64,000 nucleotides of DNA from JAVBKX01 sp031553835 (lineage in GTDB: Bacteria; Bacteroidota; Bacteroidia; Bacteroidales; Azobacteroidaceae). Shown here one piece after another: positions 17,963-26,730 of this stretch (its first letter is position 1; each line of letters starts with the position of its first letter). Under the pieces are notes generated by a model. That model was not told where the DNA came from. It searched no databases and saw only the letters and a program-made list of their open reading frames with translations. The stretch covers positions 1 to 64,000 of the forward strand of contig JAVBKX010000004.1 of assembly GCA_031553835.1 (NCBI GenBank), read 5' to 3'. The translations under genes were made by a program, and so were the position numbers.

Positions 17963-19552
17963 ATGAAAAAAATATATAAAATTGTTATTTCGATGTCCAT
18001 GACTGCCTTGCTGTTACCAGCCTGTAGCAGTGATTTCTTAGACCGTGCCCCGGAAGATAAAGTCAATTCGAAGGATTTTTACAATACTGTCGAAGAAATG
18101 CGTTTGGCAACGATAGCGCTATACACCCAGCCGTGGTTTATGTACAATGATAAAGCATCATTCCAAATCGGAGACGGAATTGCGGGTAATTTCAATGCTT
18201 TTTATACTTTCCCGCGTTATGTGATGCTCAACATGGATCCGCTGGACTCCAAATTATTTGAAGCGTGGCAATCATTCTATACAGTCATTGCGCAAGCGAA
18301 TACAACCATCAACAATATTGAAAGTACTCCCAGACCGAATGTCTCTGATGAAGATAAAAATGCGGCTCTTGCTGAAGCAAAATTCATGCGGGCGACAGCG
18401 TATTTTTACCTTGTAAGGCTTTGGGGACCGGTTATCATTATCGACGATAATGTTCAAATCGCCAACAATCCGATCGTTCCGCTTAATCCGGTGGAAGATG
18501 TGTACCGGTTTATCATGGAAGATTTGGAATTTGCCGTAAAATATCTTCCGTTGAAAGACTCTGACGGCCGGGTTACCAAATGGTCGGCCGAAGGAATGCT
18601 GGCCAAAGTGTATTTGGCTTACTCGGGATATGGAAATAATGGTTCGCGCAAACAGGAATACCTGGATAAAGCCATAGAATATGCCGGTGATGTCTGCCAT
18701 AACAGCGAAGCCTCCGGATATAAATTGATGGACAATTATCCCGACCTGTTTGTTGCAAAGAATAACAACAATTCTGAAAGTCTTTTTGCCTTGCAATGGA
18801 ATGAAACCAATAGCTATTGGGGACAAGGCAATCCGACCCAGGCATATCTGGCTTCTGAAAATTTCTCCGGAACGAGCGATGGTTGGAATATGGCTTGGGC
18901 ATCATACGATATTTTAAGGACTTATGAAGATGTGGATACAATCCGCAGGAATGCCACGTTTATGACTGTTGGCACACACTATCCGGAATTATATAAGAGC
19001 AAAGGAGGCTACACATTTACGGGTACTGAACAGGTTTCTTGCAAAAAATATGTGATCGGAAGTTCTGAAGATGCAGGAGTTGCCGTATTTTTCATGTCTG
19101 CTCCTATCAATACATATATGTTACGCTTGGCAGATGTATATCTGACTTATGCCGAAAGCATCTTAGGCAACAGTGCATCAACTTCCGATCCGGAAGCGCT
19201 TATGTATTTCAATAAAGTCCGCACTCGCGCCAAAATGCCGACAAAAACATCCATCACATTAGAGGATATTTTTTATGAAAGAAGAATTGAGTTTGCTGTT
19301 GAAGGACAATTTTGGTATGATCTCGTCACCCGGTATTATTTTCAGCCGCAACTGGTATTGGATTTCATCAATGCGCAGCATCGCGGGGCTACTTACACTT
19401 ATACGAAAGAAAATGGCATAGGAGTAGCCACCCTGGTACAAGAGCAGGAATTTCCGGCTGTTGCAACTGCTGTCAGCATGGTTTTGCCCTATCCCGAAGC
19501 TGAGATCATCTCCAATCCGTTATTGAATCAAGATCCCGTTCCATTCTATTAA
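17963..19552 (+). CDS. SusD-like outer-membrane glycan-binding lipoprotein
   Basis: A 529-aa lipoprotein (lipobox LLLPACSS) that forms the lid of the SusC channel. Typical SusD features are DFLDRAPEDKVNSKDFYNTVEEM at the N-terminus, the TPR-like helices (AEAKFMRATAYFYLVRLWGPV, AKVYLAYSG, YLDKAIEYAGDV) and the C-terminal region with LRLADVYLTYAE, FNKVRTRAKMP and ERRIEFAVEGQFWYDLVTR. It binds the oligosaccharide at the cell surface and passes it to the transporter. It starts 20 bases after susC and is followed by the SGBP gene at 12 bases. Confidence 0.95.
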   Translation: MKKIYKIVISMSMTALLLPACSSDFLDRAPEDKVNSKDFYNTVEEMRLATIALYTQPWFMYNDKASFQIGDGIAGNFNAFYTFPRYVMLNMDPLDSKLFEAWQSFYTVIAQANTTINNIESTPRPNVSDEDKNAALAEAKFMRATAYFYLVRLWGPVIIIDDNVQIANNPIVPLNPVEDVYRFIMEDLEFAVKYLPLKDSDGRVTKWSAEGMLAKVYLAYSGYGNNGSRKQEYLDKAIEYAGDVCHNSEASGYKLMDNYPDLFVAKNNNNSESLFALQWNETNSYWGQGNPTQAYLASENFSGTSDGWNMAWASYDILRTYEDVDTIRRNATFMTVGTHYPELYKSKGGYTFTGTEQVSCKKYVIGSSEDAGVAVFFMSAPINTYMLRLADVYLTYAESILGNSASTSDPEALMYFNKVRTRAKMPTKTSITLEDIFYERRIEFAVEGQFWYDLVTRYYFQPQLVLDFINAQHRGATYTYTKENGIGVATLVQEQEFPAVATAVSMVLPYPEAEIISNPLLNQDPVPFY

Positions 19553-19564
19553 AATTCCAAAATT

Positions 19565-21055
19565 ATGAAATACTTAAATATAAAAATAAAGAGAATTTTC
19601 CATTCTCAACTCTCAATGCTCAATTGGGGACTGATAGTTTGTTGCATCGCTTCTTTGTCATTCACTTCCTGCAACGACGATGACGATACGCCGGGACTGC
19701 CCATAATCACCGCTGTCCGCAAAACTACCAATCCCGACAGTACATTTACCCGTTCTTTTCCCGGACAAATGATTGTGATTGAAGGTCAATATCTGTCGGG
19801 AACCCAACACATTTATTTCAATGAAGCAGAAGCTTCATTCAACCCCAATTATGTTACCGACAACAATATTATTGTCACAATTCCGGGGGATATTCCATTG
19901 AAAGGACAAGATTCTTCTGCTTCAAACGAAATACGGGTGATGACCGGAAAAGGGGAAGCCCGTTATTCATTTCAGTTCCTTTCTCCCGCTCCGTCCATCA
20001 GTTTATTGTATTATATGCTTCCATCGGCGGTCGGAGATCCGTTACTCATTATAGGATTTAATTTCTACGAAGTCGAAAAAATCGTTTTCCGTAGTGAACA
20101 AGGCAATGTGGAAACAAAAAATTTCACCGTGAATGCCACCTACGACCAAATTTCGCTGAACATACCGGAAGGCGCTATCAATAAAGGCTTTGTAGATGTT
20201 CATTGCTTAACCGCTGTAGCCTCTAAAGAGTTTGACCCTACGGCAGTTCCCATCGCTCATTCCGTTAACTCAGACATGCCGATTGTAGGAGATAAAGTCA
20301 TTATTTCCGGAGAATACCTCTTCGGTATTGAAAAAATAATTTTACCGGGAGGAAAAGAAATAACCAGCTTCACAGTCAATGCAACCAACAGCGAAGTTTC
20401 TTTCATCATGCCGGCGGATGTTCCTGTTCAGGGAGGAAAATTAGCGTTAGCTACAGCAAACGACATTTATGAAGTTCCGGGATTTTTCTATCCTTTCGAA
20501 AATGTGATAGTAGATCTTGACACCAAAGGCTGGTATTCCTGGGGCGATAACAATGTAGTCACAACCGCCGATCCTTCCAAAGCACCCTATACTTCTACCG
20601 AAAAATACATCAACATTTTCGGAAAACCCGGAGCCTGGCAATACTGGTGGGGAAATATCGTTATGGGATTCTCAGGATGGCCGACTTCTATTGCCGATCA
20701 TACTCCGATCGATAATCTTGTGTTAAGATTCTCTTTCTACACCGAACTTCCATTGGAAAAAGGATTCTTCCAAATGCAAATCGGCGGGCGTTGGACTGAT
20801 GCTGTTCCTGCCGCTATAAACCCCGAATGGAAACCTTACCTGAACAATGCAGGAGATGAAGTCGGGTCTAAGCCGGGCAAATGGGTGGATTACGAGGTTC
20901 CGTTATTCAATTTCGGAAGCGATTTACACACATACGCTGATATCAAAAATTTAAAAGGGGAAATGGGTTTCTTCTTCAAAAATAGTTCGGATGATGCTGA
21001 CTTAACATTAAATGTTTTCTTCGACAACATCCGCGTAATTGATAAAACGAAATAA
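19565..21055 (+). CDS. Surface glycan-binding protein (SGBP) with tandem IPT/TIG domains
   Basis: A 496-aa predicted lipoprotein (SLSFTSCNDD) with no catalytic motifs. It has about three IPT/TIG immunoglobulin-like modules: about 45-135 (SFPGQMIVIEGQYLSGTQHIYF), 140-225 (DPLLIIGFNFYEVEKIVF) and 230-310 (VGDKVIISGEYLFGIEKIIL). A C-terminal beta-sandwich follows (about 315-496) with many Trp and Tyr (KGWYSWGDNN, GAWQYWWGNIVMGFSGWP, MQIGGRWTD), likely the glycan-binding platform. Position and architecture match the SGBP-B of the B. ovatus xyloglucan locus, which has Ig-like spacers and a terminal binding domain. Glycan specificity for xyloglucan is inference. Confidence 0.85.
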   Translation: MKYLNIKIKRIFHSQLSMLNWGLIVCCIASLSFTSCNDDDDTPGLPIITAVRKTTNPDSTFTRSFPGQMIVIEGQYLSGTQHIYFNEAEASFNPNYVTDNNIIVTIPGDIPLKGQDSSASNEIRVMTGKGEARYSFQFLSPAPSISLLYYMLPSAVGDPLLIIGFNFYEVEKIVFRSEQGNVETKNFTVNATYDQISLNIPEGAINKGFVDVHCLTAVASKEFDPTAVPIAHSVNSDMPIVGDKVIISGEYLFGIEKIILPGGKEITSFTVNATNSEVSFIMPADVPVQGGKLALATANDIYEVPGFFYPFENVIVDLDTKGWYSWGDNNVVTTADPSKAPYTSTEKYINIFGKPGAWQYWWGNIVMGFSGWPTSIADHTPIDNLVLRFSFYTELPLEKGFFQMQIGGRWTDAVPAAINPEWKPYLNNAGDEVGSKPGKWVDYEVPLFNFGSDLHTYADIKNLKGEMGFFFKNSSDDADLTLNVFFDNIRVIDKTK

Positions 21056-21062
21056 ATAAAGT

Positions 21063-22502
21063 ATGAAACAAGCATTAAAACAATTTTTTATGTTACTACT
21101 GCTATGTTGTACGGCAACCTTGCTTGCATGTGCCTGTTCGGATAATGATCCGCCGGTTTCCGATCTGACGATCATGACATCCGCCATGAATTTTACCAGC
21201 GAACCGGCAGATCAAACTGTTTTAATCAGAACAGACGGAAACTGGAGAGCTACGGCAAATCCCTGGTGCATAGTCTCTCCGGCATCAGGAGGCGCCGGCA
21301 CATCAGAAGTTACTATTTCTGTGGAGGAAAATACAGGCGATAACCAACGTCAGGGTCAGGTACTGTTCACCGCAGGAAATTTAAGCCATACCATCACTAT
21401 CGTGCAGGAAGGGAAAGGATTTGTCCCTTCCGATAATGAAGGCATGGTGAGCGACGCCCCTACCCTTGCTTCTAAAATGATCCTGGGTTGGAACCTGGGC
21501 AATTCGCTGGAAGCTTGCAGCGCGACCTCCGCCAGTGAAACCATGTGGGGAAATGCCAGGACAACTCAACGGTTGATTGATTCCATAAAGGCAGCAGGAT
21601 TCAATACCATCCGTATTCCTTGTGCCTGGAACGGATATATTGAAAATGAAACAACTTTCAAAATCAAGGATTCCTGGTTGCAACGGGTGAAAGAAGTCGT
21701 CGATTATTGTATGAATAATAAGATGTACGTTATTCTTAATATTCACTGGGATGGAGGATGGTTGGAGGAAAATCCTTATTACGCGAAACAGGAAGCTATT
21801 AACAAAAAGCAAAAAGCATTATGGGAACAAATCGCCACTCATTTTCGCGATTATGACGAACATTTGCTTTTTGCCGGAACCAACGAGGTACATGCAAATT
21901 ATAGCGAACCGAGCAACGAAAATATTGAAGTACAACTTTCTTTTAATCAAACTTTTGTCGATGCTGTTCGTTCTACCGGAGGAAAAAATGCTTACCGTAA
22001 CTTAGTGGTTCAGTCCTACAACACCAATATTGAATATGCAATAAAATATCTGAAAATGCCTTCCGACAAAGTCAGGCTGCGCCTCTTCGCCGAAGTGCAT
22101 TATTATGATCCTTTCGACTTCACAATACAATCAACTCCCGGATTCAAAACGCAATGGGGAAAACCATTTGCAGGGGGAGACGTTTCTTCATACGGGCAGG
22201 AAGACTGGGTGGATGAATGTTTCGGGAAAATGAAAAGAAATTTTATAGACAAAGGTATTCCGGTTATTTTGGGCGAATATGGAGCCTCGCTTCGTTCGGC
22301 ACTGATCGATGGCAGGGAAGAACACATTGCTGCTCGCAATTATTATCTGAACTATGTAACAAAATCGGCCAAAGCCAATGGACTTATTCCATGCTATTGG
22401 GATAATGGAAGTACCGGCAATAACGCTTCCGGATTATTTAACCGGGCAACCGGAAACCAAGTGCATCCGGATGCTATTCAAGCAATTGTATCCGGCATTT
22501 GA
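21063..22502 (+). CDS. BACON-GH5 endoglucanase (probable endo-xyloglucanase), lipoprotein
   Basis: A 479-aa lipoprotein (LLACACSDND) with a BACON domain (about 32-118: FTSEPADQTVLIRTDGNWRA, WCIVSPASGGAG, ITIVQEGK) followed by a GH5 (beta/alpha)8 barrel. GH5 signatures are GWNLGNSLEA, FNTIRIPCAWNGYI, ILNIHWDGGW, acid/base Glu275 in AGTNEVHA and nucleophile Glu405 in ILGEYGAS. Order and sequence style fit subfamily GH5_4, and BoGH5A, the surface endo-xyloglucanase of B. ovatus, has the same BACON-GH5 build. It would cut the backbone outside the cell before SusCD uptake. It is the last gene of the operon, followed by a strong terminator. Cellulose or mixed-linkage glucan activity cannot be excluded. 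Confidence 0.9.
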   Translation: MKQALKQFFMLLLLCCTATLLACACSDNDPPVSDLTIMTSAMNFTSEPADQTVLIRTDGNWRATANPWCIVSPASGGAGTSEVTISVEENTGDNQRQGQVLFTAGNLSHTITIVQEGKGFVPSDNEGMVSDAPTLASKMILGWNLGNSLEACSATSASETMWGNARTTQRLIDSIKAAGFNTIRIPCAWNGYIENETTFKIKDSWLQRVKEVVDYCMNNKMYVILNIHWDGGWLEENPYYAKQEAINKKQKALWEQIATHFRDYDEHLLFAGTNEVHANYSEPSNENIEVQLSFNQTFVDAVRSTGGKNAYRNLVVQSYNTNIEYAIKYLKMPSDKVRLRLFAEVHYYDPFDFTIQSTPGFKTQWGKPFAGGDVSSYGQEDWVDECFGKMKRNFIDKGIPVILGEYGASLRSALIDGREEHIAARNYYLNYVTKSAKANGLIPCYWDNGSTGNNASGLFNRATGNQVHPDAIQAIVSGI

Positions 22503-22510
22503 ATAAGTAA

Positions 22511-22550
22511 AAATAGCTGTCTTAATAAGACAGCTATTTTTTATTTTTTA
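22511..22550 (+). terminator. Intrinsic terminator of the glycan operon (bidirectional)
   Basis: A perfect 13-bp stem, AAATAGCTGTCTT / AAGACAGCTATTT, with a 3-base loop (22511-22539) is followed by a T-rich tail. The minus-strand OmpA-like gene stops at 22565, and the stem with its upstream A-run can serve that direction too. Confidence 0.85.
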
Positions 22551-22564
22551 GAAGAATTCCCGTA

Positions 22565-23830
22565 TCAATCTATTAGAATTTCCACGCGACGGTTTTTAGC
22601 TCTTCCTGCAGCAGTAGCATTGGAAGCTATCGGATTTTCAGGACCATATCCTTCAGCAACAATACGGTTACCGGCTATTCCTTTACGTTCCAAATAAAGT
22701 TTCACAGCTTCGGCGCGTTCTTTTGACAATTGAACGTTTTTCGCTAATGAACCGCTGCTATCGGTATAACCAGACAATTTTACGTTCCAACCGGGGTTGC
22801 TGCGTAATGATTCGGCCAATTTATCCAATCCTTTATAAGAACCGGCTTTGATGACAGCAGAACCTGTTTCGAATTCCAATGTATTAAAAGCATCTTTAGC
22901 AGCTGTTTCCTGGGCGCGTTTGATAGCAGCAATATCATCTGCCGTTCTTTCGGTTGCAGAAGAAGCATTTCCCATGAAACGATTCAGACGGCGATCCAAT
23001 TCTTTAACAGCATCACCCATTTCACGTACATAGTTTTGTAAAGCATCTTTTTCCGCTGCTTGTTCTGCCAGTTGAGCTTTCAACGCAAAAGTTTCTTTTT
23101 TCAATTCTACCAATTCAAACATACCGGCTTCCATATCGAAGCTGCGTGCACGTTGGAATTGAGCATAACTTAAGTTGCGGACATGGCGTTCGCTGCTTCC
23201 GAATTTAAAGCGGAAACCTAATGTTCCCAATACATAACTATTACCTCCTGTGCTCGATTTGAGATCCATTTTCATATCATTTGCCTGATGCCAGCGATAT
23301 TCAGTACCCAAACTCATGGCAAAAACTTTACTGAAATTGTATTCCAGGTTTAATCCCACCGGAACAACAATAGTATTATCGTTACCTTTTTTGGAAGATG
23401 CAGTATTGTCGTAATCATAGAAACTAAGACCTCCTCCGACGGTAGCATAAGCATTGAACGGCTGCCATGCCCGGCTACGATATTGAGCTAATAAGTTAGC
23501 CAAATTCACAGAAGCATAAAGAGTTATTTCATTAGCCGCTGCTGTTACTTTTGCATTTTCAACATTGACTTTAGCCGATGCATAATCCTGATCGTAGGGC
23601 AAATAAGTATAATCCAACCCTAAACCCCACAATGGATTGAAGGTATATTCAAAACTACCGCCTGCAACAAAATTGACTCGCTCTTTGACCGGAACCGAGA
23701 TACCATAATCCCGCATTACATTCATACCTCCTTTGAGCCCGATACTCAAATGTGAAAAACTTTCTCTTTCCTGCGCTCCTACAGAACCAACCATGCAGGC
23801 TGCAAATAATACTAATAATACTTTTCTCAT
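22565..23830 (-). CDS. OmpA-family outer-membrane protein with peptidoglycan-binding domain
   Basis: A 421-aa protein with signal peptide (GSVGAQ), an eight-stranded beta-barrel region (about 25-215), a helical linker rich in Glu, Lys and Ala (about 225-310, probable coiled coil), and an OmpA-like domain (about 310-421). The domain shows LSGYTDSSGS, NVQLSKERAEAVKLYLERKGI, GYGPENPIASN and RAKNRRVEILID, including the Asp and Arg positions that bind meso-diaminopimelate. It anchors the outer membrane to the cell wall. It is single, and bounded by the shared terminator on its 3-prime side. No functional link with the glycan locus is evident. Confidence 0.88.
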   Translation of the reverse strand: MRKVLLVLFAACMVGSVGAQERESFSHLSIGLKGGMNVMRDYGISVPVKERVNFVAGGSFEYTFNPLWGLGLDYTYLPYDQDYASAKVNVENAKVTAAANEITLYASVNLANLLAQYRSRAWQPFNAYATVGGGLSFYDYDNTASSKKGNDNTIVVPVGLNLEYNFSKVFAMSLGTEYRWHQANDMKMDLKSSTGGNSYVLGTLGFRFKFGSSERHVRNLSYAQFQRARSFDMEAGMFELVELKKETFALKAQLAEQAAEKDALQNYVREMGDAVKELDRRLNRFMGNASSATERTADDIAAIKRAQETAAKDAFNTLEFETGSAVIKAGSYKGLDKLAESLRSNPGWNVKLSGYTDSSGSLAKNVQLSKERAEAVKLYLERKGIAGNRIVAEGYGPENPIASNATAAGRAKNRRVEILID

Positions 23831-23897
23831 TTTTAATTTGTTTTAGATTAGTTTAAGTACTCTATTTATGATGTAGTATCCTTTAATTTCTCAATTA

Positions 23898-24500
23898 TCA
23901 AGAAAATACCAACACTCTTTTTTCTAATGGCGCGATGTCCTTGTTTCCGGGTTCCGCTACCGGCACTCCAAATGGCATTTGAGCAACCAGCTTCCAATTC
24001 GTATCCAACTTCCATTCTTTTTGGACAGCCTCATCAATCAGCGGATTGTAATGCTGCAAAGATGCTCCGAAACCGGCATCTTCCAACATAACCCAAATGG
24101 CCAGCTGGTGCATGGCATCTGTATGTTGCGACCAAACCGGAAATACATCCGAATACAAGGGGAAATTCGTCTGTAATCCTTTTACCACAGCTTGATCTTC
24201 AAAGAACAATACCGTTCCATAACCGGATGCAAACGAACCGTCAATTTTTGCCTGTGTCTGCTGGAATTGATCTGCGGAAGTATTTTTTTGAAGCGTATCT
24301 TTTACTATTTGCCATAGTTTCCGATGATGATCTCCTAATAATAAAACAATCCGGGTGGATTGCGAATTAAATGGAGAAGGTACACATGCTACTGCTGTTG
24401 TGATAATATCCTGGATTTCTTTATCACTGATCAATGACCGGTTACTTATTGCATAATAAGTCCTCCGATGCTGTAAAGCCTCTTTAAATGTTCGATTCAT
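23898..24500 (-). CDS. FRM2/HBN1-type nitroreductase family flavoprotein
   Basis: A cytoplasmic 200-aa FMN-dependent oxidoreductase of the nitroreductase superfamily. Family signs are the N-terminal ALQHRRTYYAISN, VACVPSPFNSQSTRIVLLLGDHH (FMN and dimer contacts), GYGTVLFFED, SQHTDAMHQLAIWVMLEDAGFGASLQHYNP and the C-terminal AQMPFGVPVAEPG. This matches the short fungal/bacterial FRM2-like branch more than the NfsA/NfsB types. The natural substrate is unknown; such enzymes reduce nitroaromatics and are linked to stress in other organisms. It has no partner genes here. Confidence 0.85.
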   Translation of the reverse strand: MNRTFKEALQHRRTYYAISNRSLISDKEIQDIITTAVACVPSPFNSQSTRIVLLLGDHHRKLWQIVKDTLQKNTSADQFQQTQAKIDGSFASGYGTVLFFEDQAVVKGLQTNFPLYSDVFPVWSQHTDAMHQLAIWVMLEDAGFGASLQHYNPLIDEAVQKEWKLDTNWKLVAQMPFGVPVAEPGNKDIAPLEKRVLVFS

Positions 24501-24690
24501 ACATTCTAAATTTTAAAAATTCATAACAGTTTATAAACAAAACTCCATGAAAAATGTTCTCAAATCGACCACTAAGTTAAAAACAGCCACAAAGAAACAA
24601 CTTTTTTTTATTTTTATCAAATTTTAGATCAAAAACTATCAATATTTTCTTCTGCAAAATGTTTTCGTTCTTTTCTTCATTTTTTATAAG

Positions 24691-24698
24691 TACCTTTG
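24691..24698 (+). promoter_or_regulatory. Candidate -7 box of the CotH-family gene
   Basis: TACCTTTG, an exact TAnnTTTG match, 25 bases before the ATG at 24724. No good -33 box is visible in the T-rich sequence upstream. Confidence 0.55.
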
Positions 24699-24723
24699 AT
24701 GCCACAATAGTATAAAGCTCAAA

Positions 24724-26721
24724 ATGAAATTCAATAAAAATATCTATACTTCTGTTTTTCTTTTTTTATTATTAACAGGAATAAGTATTCATCCAAAAGC
24801 AAATCCGATTACAGATGAATTAAAGGGAACTATCATTTTTTCCGATCAATGCAATGAAGCAAATAATCCTGTAAGCAAGGCTTTCGACAATAATATCAAT
24901 ACCTATTTCAATTCGTGTTCGCAATTCGGCAACTGGATCGGCTTAGACCTCACAAACAAACATGTGATCACAAAAATTGCCTATTGTCCAAGGGTTGATT
25001 CCGATTACCGTCACCGGTTAAGGCTGGGTGTATTTGAGGGAGCCAACAATCCTGATTTTGGCGACGCCATTCCATTGTTTATTATTCCCGGATTAACCGA
25101 ACGGGAATTAACCGAACAAGAAATTCAATGTACCCGGGGGTTTCGCTATGTCCGGTTTGTATTTCCCACACCACAGGAAAGCGGAAAAAGCAGTTATATG
25201 GGAGAATTGAAATTCTATGGTTATCAAAGCGAAGGCGATGATTCTCAATTAGCCTGCATTACCAATATTCCCACCGTGTCGATCCACACGGTAAAAACGC
25301 AAGATATTACAAGTCTGGAAACTTATGTCAAAGGCATCGTGTCTGTTATTGCTGCCGACGGCAAAAGTATTTATACCGACAGTCTGGATATCAGAGGCCG
25401 GGGCAACAACAGTTGGAGTCATCCTAAAAAACCTTACCGGATGAAATTGTACCATAAAGCGCGGTTATTAAATTTTCCGGCAAAAGAAAAAAATTGGACT
25501 TTAATCAATAATTTCGGAGATAAAACACTGATGCGCAACTTAGTCGGATTTGACATCAGCCGACGGATGGAATTACCCTATACGCCGGCCGGAGCGGCTG
25601 TCAATGTATTCTTAAACGGAGACTATAAAGGCTGCTATCAATTATGCGATCAAATTGAAGTGAATGACAAACGGATAGAAGTAGAAAAAATGCAACCGAC
25701 CGATATTTCGCTCCCAAACCTGGCGGGAGGGTATTTATTGGAAATAGACGCTTACGCTTATAGCGAGCCTTCTTGGTTTGAATCCTCTGTCTATCATATT
25801 CCGGTGACGATCAAATATCCTAAAGATGATGAAATTGTCCTCGCGCAGAAACAATATATCGAACAATGTTTCAACGAATTGGTCGCGGCTGCAAATGCAT
25901 GGAATTATGCGGACGAAAAACAGGGTTTTCGCAAATACTTAGATACAAAATCATTTCTGCGTTATTTTTTAGCAGGAGAATTAAATGGAAATACCGATAC
26001 ATTTTGGAGTATGTACATCTCCAAAAGCCGAACCTCCGATCAGTTTATTGCTTCTCCCATCTGGGATTTGGATTTGGCGTTTGACAATGATAATCGCACT
26101 TATCCGATCAATACGCGATGTGGAGATAAATGGATATATGCATCATTAGGAAGTACCGCCAACGGAATGGCCTCTTTTGTCAACCGGCTCATGTCGGATC
26201 AAAAATTACAAAAAGAAATGCGGGAAATTTATTCTTATTATCGCAACAGGAAAATTATTTCTGCCGATGCATTAATAAAAGTGGTCGATGATTATGCCGA
26301 AGAACTGGATCAATCACAACAACTTAATTTTACACGTTGGCCGATCATGAACCAATATGTTCATCAGAATCCGATACTGCATGGCAGTTATCAGGCCGAA
26401 GTAGAGAATATAAAGTACTACATTCAGGAAAGAATCGAATGGATGGATAAGAAACTGAATTATGTACCTAATCCTGTTGATAACATACTACAACCAACGC
26501 ACGATGCATTATTCAACATAAAAACAGAACCGGGTATGTTATTTCTGACCGGGATCCATGAACCTGCCTCGATTCGCATTACAGATATTTCAGGAAAAAA
26601 CGTGATCAACAATATGCACATCCAAGCCGATGTTTCTATTGCTCTCCAACAAGGTGTTTATCTTATTTCCACGTTTAACGAAAAAGGAAAGAATAGCGTT
26701 TACAAATGTATTGTTCCGTAA
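24724..26721 (+). CDS. CotH kinase family secreted protein with discoidin-like N-terminal domain
   Basis: A 665-aa secreted protein: signal peptide (residues 1-27), a discoidin/F5-8C-like domain at about 35-175 (ANNPVSKAFDNNINTYFNS, NWIGLDLTNKHVITKIAYCPR), then a CotH domain at about 185-590 (DSLDIRGRGNNSWSHPKKPYRMKL, NWTLINNFGDKTLMRNLVGFDIS, SPIWDLDLAFDNDN). CotH proteins are secretory-pathway protein kinases in Bacillus spores; their role in Bacteroidota is unsettled. Residues 600-665 (GMLFLTGIHEPASIRITDISGK, QQGVYLISTF) look like a T9SS sorting domain. It is convergent with the GH43/FG-GAP fusion gene with only a 9-base gap, so both may act at the cell surface on the same glycan; that is inference. 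Confidence 0.82.
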   Translation: MKFNKNIYTSVFLFLLLTGISIHPKANPITDELKGTIIFSDQCNEANNPVSKAFDNNINTYFNSCSQFGNWIGLDLTNKHVITKIAYCPRVDSDYRHRLRLGVFEGANNPDFGDAIPLFIIPGLTERELTEQEIQCTRGFRYVRFVFPTPQESGKSSYMGELKFYGYQSEGDDSQLACITNIPTVSIHTVKTQDITSLETYVKGIVSVIAADGKSIYTDSLDIRGRGNNSWSHPKKPYRMKLYHKARLLNFPAKEKNWTLINNFGDKTLMRNLVGFDISRRMELPYTPAGAAVNVFLNGDYKGCYQLCDQIEVNDKRIEVEKMQPTDISLPNLAGGYLLEIDAYAYSEPSWFESSVYHIPVTIKYPKDDEIVLAQKQYIEQCFNELVAAANAWNYADEKQGFRKYLDTKSFLRYFLAGELNGNTDTFWSMYISKSRTSDQFIASPIWDLDLAFDNDNRTYPINTRCGDKWIYASLGSTANGMASFVNRLMSDQKLQKEMREIYSYYRNRKIISADALIKVVDDYAEELDQSQQLNFTRWPIMNQYVHQNPILHGSYQAEVENIKYYIQERIEWMDKKLNYVPNPVDNILQPTHDALFNIKTEPGMLFLTGIHEPASIRITDISGKNVINNMHIQADVSIALQQGVYLISTFNEKGKNSVYKCIVP

Positions 26722-26730
26722 AAGGCCGGT

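Noticed and set aside
24724..26721. CotH protein as a sign of sporulation
   Set aside because: CotH-domain proteins occur widely in non-spore-forming Bacteroidota, and all other evidence points to that phylum.
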